From: Rhizophagus clarus
Lineage: Eukaryota; Glomeromycota; Glomeromycetes; Glomerales; Glomeraceae
Direction of reading: 5' to 3'
Length of the DNA stretch: 64,000 bases
Assembly (NCBI GenBank): GCA_015698045.1
Contig: BLAL01000006.1
Span: forward strand, 1,116,001 to 1,180,000
Under the pieces are notes generated by a model. That model was not told the origin of the DNA, did not search any database, and saw only the letters and a list, made by a program, of their open reading frames with translations. Each line of letters starts with the position of its first letter. The first letter of the stretch is position 1. This document shows positions 21,935 through 33,966 of this stretch, one piece after another. The translations under genes and the position numbers were made by a program.

Positions 21935-23109
21935 CGAAGGAGAGAGCGAGAGCGAGAGAGGAGAAAGAGAGAATGCGAGAGAAAGAGTGAGAGAGAGCGA
22001 GAGAGGAAGCGAAAAAAAGAGAAAGAGATAAATAGAAAAAGAGAATGTGAGAAAGAGAGAGAATGTGAAAAAGAGAGAGAACATGAAAAAGAGAGAGAAT
22101 GTGAAAAAAAGAGAGAATGTGAAAAAGAGAGAGAACATGAAAAAGAGAGAGAACGTGAAAAAGAAAGAGAACATGAAAAAGAGAGAGAACGTGAAAAAGA
22201 AAGAGAATGTGAAAAAGAAAGAGAACGTGAAAAAGAAAATAAAGAAAGAGAGAAGGATAAAGATGAGATCGCCAAACCAACTGGAAGAAATTATTTAAAT
22301 CTTCCTGTAATTTTAAAAATTTCAAAAGAAGAATTCAATGGTTATAAGGTTTGTAATTTATATAATTTATACATTTTCGTTTAAGATTCCAATTGTGTAA
22401 TTGTTTATATTTTAGTCAGACATACGTGATTTGATCAAAGTGTATATTGATATAGAAAGATCCTGGGAGAAGCAGGAAAAAAGAATGATACTACAAATTA
22501 TTGAAAGAGTGAGTGTATTATATGCAATTGTATTTTAAATAAATTAATGTAATATAATTCTCTCTTTAGTTTAAAGCGAACAATCGAAAGTTTCCAAAAA
22601 CAACTGGCGACTGGTGTATTAAGGAGATGTTGCAAAGATCAATTAATAATAAACGTAAGTAATAATTTAATTTATATTCGAATATGTACGTATTAAGTAA
22701 TATTTAAATTTTATAAAAGGTGCTCATCAGAGAAAGAAGAAGTTAAGAAGAAATGAAGACAAGGTATGATATCTATTAAAATAACATATTTTGGCTTTGG
22801 CTTACTACACATTTTTTAAACATTTTTTGAAGTCTGATGATGATAATGACGATGTTGATGATGCTAGTAATGAAGATGTTGGTATGTTTTGAGCAAATTA
22901 GTTTAAAATAAATATTGTTTATTTGTTTATTATAATTGGAATTTAAATTTAGCAAATTCAAATTCAAATATTAAAACACTTCATTATATCTGTAGAGAAA
23001 GATACTCAAAGAAAATCGGAATCTAAAGTAAGTTTTTGCTATTAAATTAGAATTAATTAATTACATATACTGATATTTTATTTTATGAATTTAGAGGAGG
23101 CGACAGTAG
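21935..23109 (+). CDS. Lys/Arg/Glu-rich nuclear-type protein, seven exons, 5' end unresolved
   Basis: Exons: about 21935-22348, 22416-22508, 22570-22654, 22720-22763, 22833-22881, 22996-23027 and 23095-23109 (TAG). All introns are GT-AG (67, 61, 65, 69, 114 and 67 nt) and phases join. The N-terminal part is a long EREREKEREHEK-type charged helix coded by a GAGA microsatellite. It is followed by GRNYLNLPVILKISKEEFNG, LIKVYIDIERSWEKQEKRM, FKANNRKFPKTTGDWCIKEM and LQRSINNKR, then basic and acidic tails (RKKKKLRRNEDK, DDDNDDVDD). There is no internal stop, unlike its neighbours, so it may be a live host gene. No in-frame ATG after the TAG at 21932-21934, so the start lies in an upstream exon. Function not recognised; the Trp-containing block may be a protein-binding domain. 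Confidence 0.65.
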
Positions 23110-23735
23110 TTGATGATGTGGTCTTTTTTTCCGCAGCCTTTATTTTTGCATGTTTTGTAAATTATATTAAAACTTGTTTTTGCGCTCTGTATTCTGCGCT
23201 ATTACATTGAAATAAAAGTAACGTTATTGCTCAGTAGGACTATGCTTTTGACATGACTTTGTGATATGTGAAATTTATATAGGCACGAAAAAGACCCCAC
23301 CACAAAGAAAAATCAGCATTTTTTTTTACTCATTCGGCTATGTCACCTTAAATTTGGAAACCTTTAGTTTTATAATTTATAATCTCATCACGCACATGAT
23401 CTGTTTGTATTGTATTTTATCATATACAACGTACCAAAAAATTGTCCAATCAAAATCATATATATTATACACGTGATCTGATCGTCAAATAAATATGACG
23501 CGCATGTTTTTATTTTTTTTTACTTTTCTTCAACTTACTTTCTTTTCGAAATATTAATTATTTTCTTTTATTTTTTATTTATTTTCCTTTGATTTCTGAA
23601 ATATCAGGTAATAAAAAATTTGTTTTCTTTATATTTTTTATTTATTTTTCAACATTTTACTATACTAATAATTTACTTTAACACTACTAACTGTTTTTTC
23701 CATGACTAATAATTTATCTTTTTATTAATTTACTT
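23110..23735. other. Downstream intergenic stretch
   Basis: Poly-T and AT-rich DNA with no supported gene. A 71-codon plus-strand frame at 23261-23476 has no family features. Confidence 0.4.
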
Positions 23736-23739
23736 TCTT

Positions 23740-24070
23740 TATTACTAACGTATTTCTTTGATAATATTAATTTCTTTCTTTATTACTAACGTATTTCTTT
23801 GATAATATTAATTTACTTTCTTTATTACTAACGTATTTCTTTGATAATAATAATTTCTTTCTTTATTACTAACGTATAATTTACTTTCTTTATTACTAAC
23901 GTATTTCTTTGATCATATTAATTTTTTTCTTTATTACTAACGTATTTCTTTGATAATATTAATTTACTTTCTTTATTACTAACGTATTTCTTTGATAATA
24001 TTAATTTACTTTCTTTATTACTAACGTATTTCTTTGATAATATTAATTTACTTTCTTTATTTACTAATAT
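23740..24070 (+). repeat. 41-bp minisatellite carrying TACTAAC
   Basis: About eight copies of a unit reading TTTCTTTATTACTAACGTAT followed by TTCTTTGATAATATTAAT. Each unit carries a TACTAAC heptamer followed by pyrimidines but no AG-exon-GT block. Some units are shortened. Confidence 0.85.
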
Positions 24071-24125
24071 ATTTTTTATTTATTATTTTATTTTGTTTCT
24101 TATAGCATCTTTTACATTTATCAAT

Positions 24126-24704
24126 TTACATCATATATAATACTTTATTTACAAAATATTTTGCATATTTTAAATAAAATTCATAATTACAGTAATCATA
24201 AATTTCTAAAATTTTGTTCATTATAATAAACTTTGGCCTATTGTAATCATAATTTCTAAAATTCGGCCCATCATAATTCCTAAAATTTGGCCTATTGTAA
24301 TCATAATTTCTAAAATTCGGCCCATCATAATTCCTAAAATTTGGCCTATTGTAATCATAATTTCTAAAATTCGGCCCATCATAATTCCTAAAATTTGGCC
24401 TATTGTAATCATAATTCCTAAAATTCAGCCCATCGTAATCATAATTTCTAAAATTCAGCCCATCATAATTCCTAAAATTTGGCCTATTGTAATCATAATT
24501 TCTAAAATTTGGCCCATCATAGTTCCTAAAATTTGGCCCATCATAATCATAATTTCTAAAATTCAGCCCATCATAATTCCTAAAATTTGGCCCATCGTAA
24601 TCATAATTTCTAAAATTCGGCCCATCATAATTCCTAAAATTTGGCCCATCGTAATCATAATTTCTAAAATTCAGCCTAAAATTTTGCCCAAAAAAACTAG
24701 ACAA
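24126..24704 (-). repeat. 51-bp minisatellite with a 192-codon open frame
   Basis: From about 24230 to 24690 alternating 24- and 27-bp subunits repeat. The minus strand encodes NFRNYDGP and NFRNYDYDGP or NFRNYDYNRP about 17 times, beginning MSSFFGQNFRL. The frame is kept because subunit lengths are multiples of three. No promoter, splice or family evidence supports a protein, but an Asn/Tyr/Arg/Phe-rich repeat protein cannot be excluded. Confidence 0.6.
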
Positions 24705-24709
24705 TAATT

Positions 24710-25150
24710 GTATGATTTCAGGTCAAAAATATGATAAATATTGTATGAATCAGCATACAATTATTGTGTGATTTATTGCAATTTTTAGCACAATTATTGC
24801 ACAATTATTGTATGGTCAAAAATATAGAAATTGTAGTGAAATCGTAGTGAATTTAATTGAATGCTAATTCGACAAAAATCACATGCAGTTTTTTCATAGG
24901 GCAGACAAGTTCAGTTTCAGACTTTCAGACAATTTCAAATTGAAGTATTAGAGTTTCAGACTAGTTTTGGACTTCATCTAATTTGGTTAAGTTTAGTTAA
25001 ATTTTATAATGCTAGCCAAAATATAATTTGGGTAATATCACACAATTCAAAAAGGTAAGTTTTTGATTATATAAAAGTAAATTTCTTTAATGTTAGCCAA
25101 AATTATAATAATTATTACTATAAATGGGTTTCAGATTTCAGACAGAGTTT
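24710..25150. other. Spacer with ACAATTATTG words
   Basis: ACAATTATTGTATG-type words recur at 24700-24830, partly palindromic. TTTCAGACT words recur at 24900-25180. Possibly element-end motifs; no TIR pair found. Confidence 0.35.
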
Positions 25151-25168
25151 CAGATTTTGGCTAAGGTT

Positions 25169-25703
25169 TCAGACTAGAGTTTTAGAGTTTTGGTTTTGGA
25201 CACACCTCTGAAAGGTTTTGGCTACATGTATAATATATGTTTTTTGCCCTTGATCATAATGTTTTATTGACCATTGCTCATCATTAAAGATATAATTTAA
25301 TTGTTTTTTCCCCAATTTCCTTGAAAGAAACATTTGTAAATACCTCTTTTGGGTTGGAATGAATGAATAAATCCACAAAAGATTGAGAAAAACTGACTTT
25401 TGGTATAAGGAAAAGAAACTGTTTGACGCCCAGCTCTGGTATGATTTTTGCTTAACTTCCTATAAATATAATATACAAAAATCTCTTGATTGTTTGTGAA
25501 GGTAATATGTCTATATATTCTGTAGGCCTATTATATTTGCTGATAGTTTTACGATGTACTAGTAGTAAGCCACATTCTGAATTAAATGAATGGAGGCATA
25601 CATTACTAAGAAAATTTGGTGATGGTGAGTTTGACTCCATTACATTAATTATGTACCTAAGATAATTAAAAATAATTTTATTGATATTACATACACCTTG
25701 CAA
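25169..25703 (-). pseudogene. Unrecognised protein-coding remnant
   Basis: Two exon-like frames on the minus strand. The first (upper coordinates) reads MESNSPSPNFLSNVCLHSFN and is followed in another frame by a short segment. The second reads IYSFIPTQKRYLQMFLSRKL, GKKQLNYIFNDEQWS and YDQGQKTYIIHVAKTFQRC. Composition looks like genuine protein. I do not recognise the family. Confidence 0.35.
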
Positions 25704-25914
25704 AACAAATAAAAAATAAAATAATATTTATACATAATTTTATTAATATTAATATTAAATACATCTTACAAAAACTAAAATATTGTCTAATTAGCCAATG
25801 ATTTCCTTAAAAGTTTCGTATTTTTGAATTTTAGCTAAAAATATTATTAAAAAATTATTAATATATGAAGTATAAATAACAAACTCCTAAAAGTAAAACA
25901 AATCAATATCACGC

Positions 25915-26357
25915 TGTTGGCGTAGTAATCACGTGACATTGTGGCAAAGTATATAGAGCCGCCTAAGCCAAAGCCATCATAGCCTGTTATTTTTGATATT
26001 TCCGATTTATTTGATATATCAGTTTTATTTGATTTATCTGATTTATTTGATTTAATTGATTTATTTTATTTATTTGATTTATTAGTTTTATTTGATATAT
26101 TAGATTTATTTGTTATATTTTTAAATATATTTTATTTTGTATAAATATTCTGAAATTTCTTTTTAGTTGAAAAATATCAGAGTGTAATAACAAAGTTATA
26201 ATAATAAGTTCATATAATTAATAAATAAACTCTTTTACCTTATAAACGAACTGTCCCTTTGTGAATAGTGTGTCTTGTTGATTAGACTTGAGACATATCT
26301 ATTGCATCCCTGTCTCCAAGTCATAGTTACCTGATCGACGAACTGACCAGAGTAACA
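25915..26357 (+). repeat. 5' LTR of the Ty3 element
   Basis: 443 bp, TG...CA ends, A+T-rich core with TTTATTTGAT repeats. Differs from the 3' LTR at G/A in ATTTTATTTTGTATAAA, at T/C in ATAATAAGTT, and at C/T in GATCGACG. Confidence 0.95.
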
Positions 26358-26359
26358 AT

Positions 26360-26376
26360 TGGTGATTCCTGCCAGG
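26360..26376 (+). promoter_or_regulatory. Primer-binding site
   Basis: TGGTGATTCCTGCCAGG starts two bases after the 5' LTR. The leading TGG matches the complement of a tRNA CCA end, as in LTR elements. The matching tRNA could not be identified from the window. Confidence 0.65.
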
Positions 26377-26786
26377 TATAGCGACGAACTGTCTATACTG
26401 GATTTCTCAGACGTACTTGAGAAGAAAAACAATTGCAGACGTACTTGCACCTAAGGTTGCTTGCCGAAACTAGGGAGTTTCGGCATGCCGAAACTGCCGA
26501 AACTGCCGAAACTAGGTTTTGGCAAGCACCTAAAAATGCCGAAATGCCGAAACTGCCGAAACTGCCGAAACTGTTTCGGCATTTCGGCGTAGTATATCAT
26601 ATGATATACATATAGTTTCGGCATCTGCGGTTCACAGATTAGATCCAAATCTTTTATTTTTAGGATGCCGGACTGGACTTACACATGAAGCAAGTTGGCA
26701 AATAAAGAAACGTTTCTAACGTTTCTTCTTTTTTCTGTAGGAACGCCGGACGAAATTACGAACCGGACTTTTGAGTGGAGGTTATA

Positions 26787-28578
26787 CTTTTCCGCGAATT
26801 AGATGCAGCTGTGCCGAATCCTAATTGACGTAACCGTAATTATTTCGGCAGAATTTCGACAGCCGCAATGCATTTCGACAGACGTAATGCATTTCGACAG
26901 TTGATTGATTATATTAAAAATCATTTTTTTTATTAAATGATTTTTAAAAAAAAACGTTAAATCGTTTTTTTATTAAACGATTTTTATTAAAACGATTTTT
27001 GATCCTTTTTTTTTTTTGCTAAAACGATTTTGAAACTTTTTTTTTTATCTTAAAAAAGCGTTTTTTTTTAAAATTAAACGCTTAAATCGTTTTAATAAAA
27101 AAAAAACGATCTAAGTGTTTTAAACTTAAAAAAAAAACGCTTTTTTAAGCGTTTTAAACTTAAAAAAAAACGCTTTTTTTAACTTAAAAAAAAAACGCTT
27201 AAAAAAACGCCGGAATCATTTTTTTTATTAACGATTTAAAAAAGAAATTAAAATCGTTTTTTAATTAAACGATATAGAAAAAACGTTAAATCGTTTTTTT
27301 TTATTAAAAAATTAAGGGAAAAAAACGTTTTTATTAAACGATTTAGGGGAAAACCTGCTAAAATCGTTTTTTATTAAACCAATTTTTAAAAACAAACCGT
27401 CAAAATCGTCTTTTTTATTTAAACGATTTAAAAAAGACGTTAAAAATCGTTTTTTTTTTATAAAAAAACGTTAAACGATTTTAAGAAAACGTTAATAATC
27501 GTTTTTTTTATTAAACGATCTAAAAAAGGCGCTCTTTTTTATAAAAAAAAATGGCAACCGATAATCGTTTTTTTATTAAAAGATTTAAAAAAACGTTAAA
27601 ATCGTTTTTTTTTTTTATTAAATGATTTAAAAAAGACGTTAAAAATCGTTTTTTTTATCAAACGATTTTAAAAAAAAACGTTAAAAATCGTTTTTTTTTA
27701 AATGACAAAAAAAACGTTTTAGACTTGAAAAAAAACGCTTTTTTTAAGCGTTTAACTTAAAAAAAACCGCTTTTTTAAACGTTTAACTTAAAAAAAAAAC
27801 GCTTAAAAAAACGCCGGAATCATTTTTTTTATTAACGATTTAAAAGAAATTAAAATCGTTTTTTAATTAAACGATTTAGAAAAAACGTTAAATCGTTTTT
27901 TTTTTATTAAAAAATTTAGGGAAAAAAACGTTTTTATTAAACGATTTAGGGGAAAACCCGCTAAAATCGTTTTTTATTAAAACAATTTTTAAAAACAAAA
28001 CGTCAAAATCGTCTTTTTTATTTAAACGATTTAAAAAAGACGTTAAAAATCGTTTTTTTTTATAAAAAACGTTAAACGATTTTAAAAAAAACGTTAAAAA
28101 TCGTTTTTTTTTTTCAAACAGTTAAAAAAAAGTTTTTTAAACGAATTAAAAAAAACGTTAAAAGGCATTTTTTTAAATGACTAAAAAAAAACGTTACAAA
28201 ACGTTTTTTTTATTAAACGAATTAACGAATTAAAAAAAAAGTTAAAATCGTTTTTTTATTAAACGATTAATAAGTAATCGTTTATTCCCGTTTTTTTTAT
28301 TAAAACGATTAATAAGTAATCATTTTTTTCCGTTTTTTTTATTAAAACGATTAAAGAGAAATCGTTTTTTTTTTATTAAAACTAATAAACGAGCTGAAGA
28401 AGTGTTTTTTTATCGCAATAATCCGATTTCGACATAATTTGGCATTTCGGCAAATTACGTCTGTAAAAATACAATACGGCTAATACGGCATTACGTCAAA
28501 AAAAAATTCCATGCCGAAATTAATTACGGCGTATTTTTACAGACGTAATGCCGAAACCGTAATTAATTCGCGGAGAAG
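26787..28578. mobile_element. TIR element nested in the hAT-like element (TA-type target)
   Basis: Ends CTTTTCCGCGAATTA and (inverted) CTTCTCCGCGAATTA; both flanks read TATA, fitting TA (Tc1/mariner-like) or TATA duplication. Removal rejoins GAGTGGAGGTTATA with TAGTGGAGG of the host element. The interior from 26930 to 28390 is built almost wholly of palindromic words (AAATCGTTTTTTTATTAAA, CGATTT, AAAACGTT). A block of roughly 640 bp is repeated (27080-27440 against 27720-28080). Non-autonomous. Confidence 0.7.
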
Positions 28579-28584
28579 TATAGT

Positions 28585-29080
28585 GGAGGTATTAATAGGG
28601 GATACTTATACACGAACCGGACTTTAGTGAAAGGTAAATTGGGAAGGGGAGTTTCGAGTTTATTTTTTTTTTAGTAACATTTATTAATGTTACTTTTTTT
28701 CTTTTATTGTAGGAGCGCCGGACGTATTACTATATACGAACCGGACATTAATGAAAGGTAATGAAGAAGGGGGAGTTTCGTGTTTTTCTTTAGTAACGTT
28801 ACTAACGTTACTTTTTTTTCTTTTATTGTAGGAACGCCAGACGTATTGGTATACACGAACCGGTCTTTGAAAAGGTAAATGGAGGAAGATTCGTATTTTT
28901 TTAATAATGTTTTTAATGTTAATTTTTTCTTTTCTTGTAGATATTGCCGGACGAATTATACGAACTGGTCTTTGAGTGAAAGGTAATGAGGAAGTTTCTT
29001 TTTATTTGTTTATTTTTTTAGTTACGTTTTAAGAATATTTTTTTCTTTTTCTTGTAGGTTCTTACGCGAAACTATGCCGA
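28585..29080 (+). repeat. Tandem array 2: intron/microexon-like units
   Basis: Units read GTAACGTTACTAACGTTAC, then a T tract ending TTTTATTGTAG, then GAACGCCAGACGTATTGG... ACGAACCGG...AAAAG, then GTAAAT or GTAATG. Four to five units are here and one more lies at 26690-26780 before the nested element. The exon-like core GCCGGAC..ACGAACCGGACTT resembles that of the array at 49700-50280. Confidence 0.75.
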
Positions 29081-29269
29081 AACATTATTGATTATTAGTA
29101 TCAGCTATGCCGAAACTATGGCGAAATGCCGAAATGCCGAAACAGTTTCGGCAGTTTCGGCAGTTTCGGCATTTCGGCGTTTCGGCGTTTCGGCACTATG
29201 TAAGGAGTTTCGACTTTCGGCATTGGGCCAAAGGAGTTTCGGCAGGCAACTTTACTTGCACCCAATTGA

Positions 29270-30988
29270 ATGCCATATTACGGTACTAAAAAGAGCCAAA
29301 GAAAACATCACAGAAATAAGCACCTTCAAAGAAGAAGACCTGCCTTTGAAAGAGCTCCTTATTGTAATTTTTGTTATACCCCATCAGGAGAAATACTTTA
29401 TAACCAACATCCTACTGGATTCTTTAACTTTTGGAATTGGATTAAAGATAATCATTCTGCTAGGAACTACAACCTTTGCACTGTTATTACCTTTGCCAAA
29501 CTAAAAGAAAATATCGCTGAACTGAATACTGCTGCTGACCTTACTACTGAAATTCTAAAAAGCATACTATTTTCCACCCTTAGCACTCCTATACTAGAAT
29601 TATTATATTATATACCTGCTCTTTGTGAAGAAACCCAAGGATACTCCTCTGCACCTACTGAATATCAAACCACCAAGTTATATAATTTATACCACAACCT
29701 ACCTCCACCAGAAGCACCTCCTGAAACTATGAATCAAGATCAACTTACTGCAGTTTTAACTACTATTTTTGGTACTAATGGCCAAAATATTACACAGTTG
29801 ACCACTGCATTAGGAAATGCTCCACCTTCTCGTGAATTAACCATAGCCAAAGTAGATAACTTTCATGGAAAAGATGATGAGGACCCTTATGAATGGTTGG
29901 AACGTTTTGAAACAGCTGCTAATACTAATTAGTGGACAGGTAACAGAAGAATAGCTATTGCTGCAGGATACTTGAAGGATGCAGCCCATGACTGGTTCAG
30001 AGCCAATGGTAATGGTCTTACTGTTTGGAATGATAATACAAACCAAAATGCCAGTTTTGTACACCAGTTTGAAGCATATTTCTCTCCTGAAACTAAGAAA
30101 AATCAATGGTACTATGAACTGATGACTATTAGACAAACAGCTGAAGAAAAAGTTGAAGACTACTCTAGAAGATTCAAGAAAGTCTTAAGAAAAGTGAATG
30201 GAACTACTGATCCTCCACCTGTTCCTGCTGCATTACAAGTGCGAATGTATTTGTATGGACTAAACCCTCTGCTGACTCCTTTAGTATCCACTAACAATCC
30301 TACTACTTTGAATGATGCAATTACCCGTGCAAAATTGGTAGAAACTGGATATAATTATGTTCCAACAAAGTCAGTTTCTTTAAATGTTCCTGTTGCTGTG
30401 AAAGAAAATGCTCCTTTACCAATCACTCCTGTTGCTGGATCTTCCACTAGCAAGAATGACCCAGATGTAGATGCATTAACTCAACAACTCCAACAATTGA
30501 CTCTTAATTATGCAACCTTATCATCAGCATTGCTAGCTCAAAATAATAGTAACAGTAATAGCAAGCCCAGAAATTTTAGAGCGACTACAGAAAAGGCTAG
30601 AGATAAAACAAAACTAACCTGTTTCAAATGTGGGAAAGTAGGACATATCTCCAGAGAGTGCAGAAGTAATAGAAATAACAACTCAAGAAATAATAATAAT
30701 AATAATAATAGAAAACTTTTCACCAGACCTGTTAATTTCCTGGATGAAGAATATGTTGAAGAAGAAGAATACTACTCCTATGATGAAGAAGAGGAGGATG
30801 AGGCTGAATATGAAGTATATGTAAATACTCGTTCAGAATCTGGAAAAGAAAGACAACTAAGAAAAAGAGTGAGAACAGGAGATGAAATGGATGAAGGAGG
30901 AGAGGAATATATCATTCCAGTCGTTCCTTCAGCAGAAACTACCCATCTACTATTAAAGCTCAAAAGGTCAAAAGAAAATTTAAAATGA
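29270..30988 (+). pseudogene. gag: Ty3 gag, one premature stop
   Basis: ATG at 29270 gives 220 codons (MPYYGTKKSQRKHHRNK...) to TAG at 29930-29932. The same frame continues to TGA at 30986-30988, about 572 codons in all. The capsid-like region contains DNFHGKDDEDPYEWLERFE, then AAGYLKDAAHDWF and MTIRQTAEEKVEDYSRRF, typical of Ty3 Gag (retrotransposon gag domain). The nucleocapsid knuckle is CFKCGKVGHISREC (C-x2-C-x4-H-x4-C). The tail is acidic (EEEEYYSYDEEEEDEAEYE). The stop is probably a single-base change. Translation of Pol may restart at the ATGA overlap at its end. Confidence 0.9.
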
Positions 30989-33966
30989 GACCCGCACCTA
31001 TTGAAAATGTGACTGAATTTGACATTGCCCAATACATTAAAGACCTTCCTTGTGGCTTAACTATTGGACAAGCTTCATCTCAAATTCCAAAATATAGAAG
31101 TGCCATGCTCAAAAGTGTGAAGAGAACTAGAGAGACCAATTTTATCTCCTCAGCCAATGATGCTCCTACTACTGCTGCCAGATGCCAATTGAGAGTAGAT
31201 GGAGAACCTATTTCAGCCGTCATTGATAGTGGTGCTGCCACTAGTATCATCACCAAAAAGCTCATGAAAAGACTTGGATATTCTATAAATGGGCCTTCCA
31301 ACTTAGTAATTGTAACTGCCAATGGTACTAAAGTTAGATCCTTAGGAGAAGTAAAAGATTTTCCTATAGAAGTAAAATCTCATCTCATCAACCTCAACAT
31401 TCAAGTGTTGGATTCTACAGATGAAGTTTTTATTCTTGGAAATGATTGGCTTAAAAAGGTCAAAGCCAATTTGGATTGGGAAGAAGGTACACTGACTATC
31501 TTGTGGAGAAAGAAACGAATTACTGTTCCTATGCAATGCACTAGAGGACGACCTGCTGAGTCCTATGATGAAGAGGAAACTGATAGTGAAGAATATGAAG
31601 AGGAAGAAATAGAGGAGTCCCCTCTTTATCTTTCAGATTTATCTGATGATTTTTCTGATATATCCGACCTAGAATTTAAACCTTGGACTAATCATACCCC
31701 ATATGAAGAATCTGAGGAAAAGATAGAAGAAAGTGAGGATGAAAATCCAGCCATTTATTTAGCCGTCACTGCTACCCAAGAAGAGCCTCATAAACTTAAC
31801 CTTGGACCTTTGGATATGCACCAGCAACAATTATTCAACAATTTGCTTACATCCTTCAGAGATATTTGTGCCAAAAGTCAGACTGAGATTGGTAGAACAA
31901 ATCTCATAAAACATAAAATTTATATTGGAGATGCACGACCCATTTCTCAAGCACCCTACAGAATTAATCCTAAAAATAAAGAATTTCTAAAGGAAGAAAT
32001 TGTAAAAATGGAAGAAAATGGAATCATAAGAAAATCATGTAGCCCCTGGGCTTCACCTGTTGTAATTGTAGATAAAAAAGGAGGAGATAAGCGAATCTGC
32101 ATTGATTATAGAAAACTAAATGCTATTACAAAAGCAGATGCCTACCCACTCCCTAGAATTGATGACCTGTTGGAAAGTTTTGGACAAGCCAAATGGTTCA
32201 CTACCTTGGATCTTGCCAGTGGTTATTGGCAAGTAGCCATGGACGAAGCTGATATAGAAAAGACTGCCTTTGTAACTCCCTTTGGATTGTATGAATTCCT
32301 AGTCATGCCTTTTTGACTAAGCTATGCTCCTGGAACATTCCAAAGATTAATGAATAGAGTGCTGCAAGAATTTTTGAATGACTTTGTAGCCGTGTATTTG
32401 GATGATGTAATCATCTACACCAAAGGAACCTTTGAGCAACACATGGACCATATAGCTCAAGTTTTTCAAGCGCTCAGAAATTCCAACCTAAAAATAAAAT
32501 TAAAGAAATGCTATTTTGCATTACCTAATATACACTTCCTAGGACATGTAGTAGGAAGAGATGGAATCAAACCAGACCCAGAAAAGATTGACAAAGTCAA
32601 GAATTACCCAATACCAACAAACCTAACTCAATTAAGAGCTGCTCTTGGACTATTCTCCTATTATAGGAAATTTATTAAGGATTTCTCCCGAATTGCAAGA
32701 CCAATGCTCACTTTGTTAAAGAAAGATGCTCCTTTCAACTGGGAGGAAAAGCAACAGCAAGCCTTTGACAGACTAAAGGAGATGCTAATTAAAGCCCCTG
32801 TACTAAGTTATCCAGATTTCGACAAACCCTTCATTATCTATACTGACGCCTCTGGAATTGGATTAGGTGCTGTATTATCTCAAATAAAAGAAGATAGTAA
32901 AGAACATGTAATTGCCTATGCAAGCAGAAGCCTTAATCCAGCAGAAAAGAACTACTCTGTAACAGACCAAGAGTGTTTGGCGGTAGTATGGGCCATAAAA
33001 CATTTTCAACACTACTTAGGATTAAGACCATTCACCATCATTACTGACCACTCTGCCCTCAAATGGTTAAAGACTTCCAAGATGCCAAAAGGAAGAAGAG
33101 CCTGCTGGGTAATGGAATTACAGCAGTACGACTTTGAGATCAAACACAGACCAGGAAAACTTAATGCCAATGCTGATGCATTATCTAGAACTCCTGAAGA
33201 AACATTCTGTTTCCTAATTGAATTAGAAACATATCCTGGACCTACTAAACATACTTTATCTGCTCCAATTACTTTAACCCCTATAGAAGAGGAAGATTAT
33301 GAAGCAGATTCTGAAGAAGACATCACTACCAAACCAGTAGCAGAAATATACGAAATTATTTATCCTCAACCATGTGAAAACTGTGAAGAAATTCAATGTA
33401 TATGTTGGGGAAATGATAATAGCACTTTAGGATCAGACTATGAAAGAGATTGGCAAGAATACTACCAGCAAATACACGACCAAGAAGATCATCCAAACTA
33501 TCAGGAAGAATGGCTAGAAGAAGGCCAAGATATTTTAATTTTGAATGATGATATAGAAGGAGTCCAAACTCCTGCATATTATTTTTCAAAGGAAGAATTA
33601 CAAGAATTATTCCAAGAGTTTATTCAAATAAAGCAAGTAATTGCTGGTCAACCTATCAATAGAGGAGGAAGTAGATGCACCCTTGAATGTGACATAGAAA
33701 ACCATCATATTCATACTTATTGTACAATGTGCAAAAAGAACCTCCCATATGGAACTATCCTTCATGATTGCATTATTGGATTTACTTTAGGGAAAATACG
33801 ACCTGATATGAAGCCAGAATTTTTGGTAAACCAACTTTGGTGGGAGAAACCTGAAGGAGTGAAACAAACCAACCTTGTTCATTATTTAAAATGCTTCTTA
33901 CGACTTTCCTATGGATTACCCCCTTACACCATCTCTACTGAGCCATTTGTAGCTTCCTTAGATTAA
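30985..33966 (+). pseudogene. pol: Ty3 pol: protease, reverse transcriptase, RNase H and a Cys/His tail
   Basis: Starts with ATG overlapping the gag stop (ATGA). Protease AVIDSGAATSIITKKL has the DSG aspartate. The RT has FTTLDLASGYWQVAMD and YLDDVIIYT. TGA at 32314-32316 replaces the conserved Gly of VMPFGL. RNase H shows YTDASGIGLGAVLSQ and ITDHSALKWL. After NANADALSRTPEE (near 33200) the frame runs about 255 more codons: acidic, with CENCEEIQCICW and a cluster CTLECDIENHHIHTYCTMCK...LHDC that could bind zinc. It then stops at TAA 33964-33966. This extension between RNase H and integrase is unusual for Ty3 elements, where Pol normally runs straight into integrase. Confidence 0.9.

Larger units (their letters stand above)
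26452..29254. mobile_element. Non-autonomous hAT-like element in the Ty3 leader
   Basis: Ends TAAGGTTGCTTGCCGAAACT and (inverted) TAAAGTTGCCTGCCGAAACT; 8-bp target duplication CTTGCACC at 26444-26451 and 29255-29262. Eight-base duplications and YARNG-like starts are hAT hallmarks. Subterminal arms are packed with TGCCGAAAC words. The element sits about 15 bp before the gag ATG. Its interior has intron/microexon-like units and is split by a third element (26787-28578). The same TIR marks the element at 49413-50773. No transposase. Confidence 0.85.

Noticed and set aside
21883-22325. Three overlapping minus-strand frames rich in Ser, Phe, Leu and His (95-140 codons)
   Set aside because: Antisense shadow of the GAGA microsatellite that codes the charged helix of the plus-strand gene, whose exons and introns are consistent.
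24221-24412. Second minus-strand frame in the 51-bp minisatellite (GRILEIMITIGQ repeats)
   Set aside because: Out-of-frame reading of the same repeat.
26433-29504. Short frames reading AETAETA or QFRQFRQFR at the ends of the hAT-like element
   Set aside because: Translation of the TGCCGAAAC subterminal repeats.
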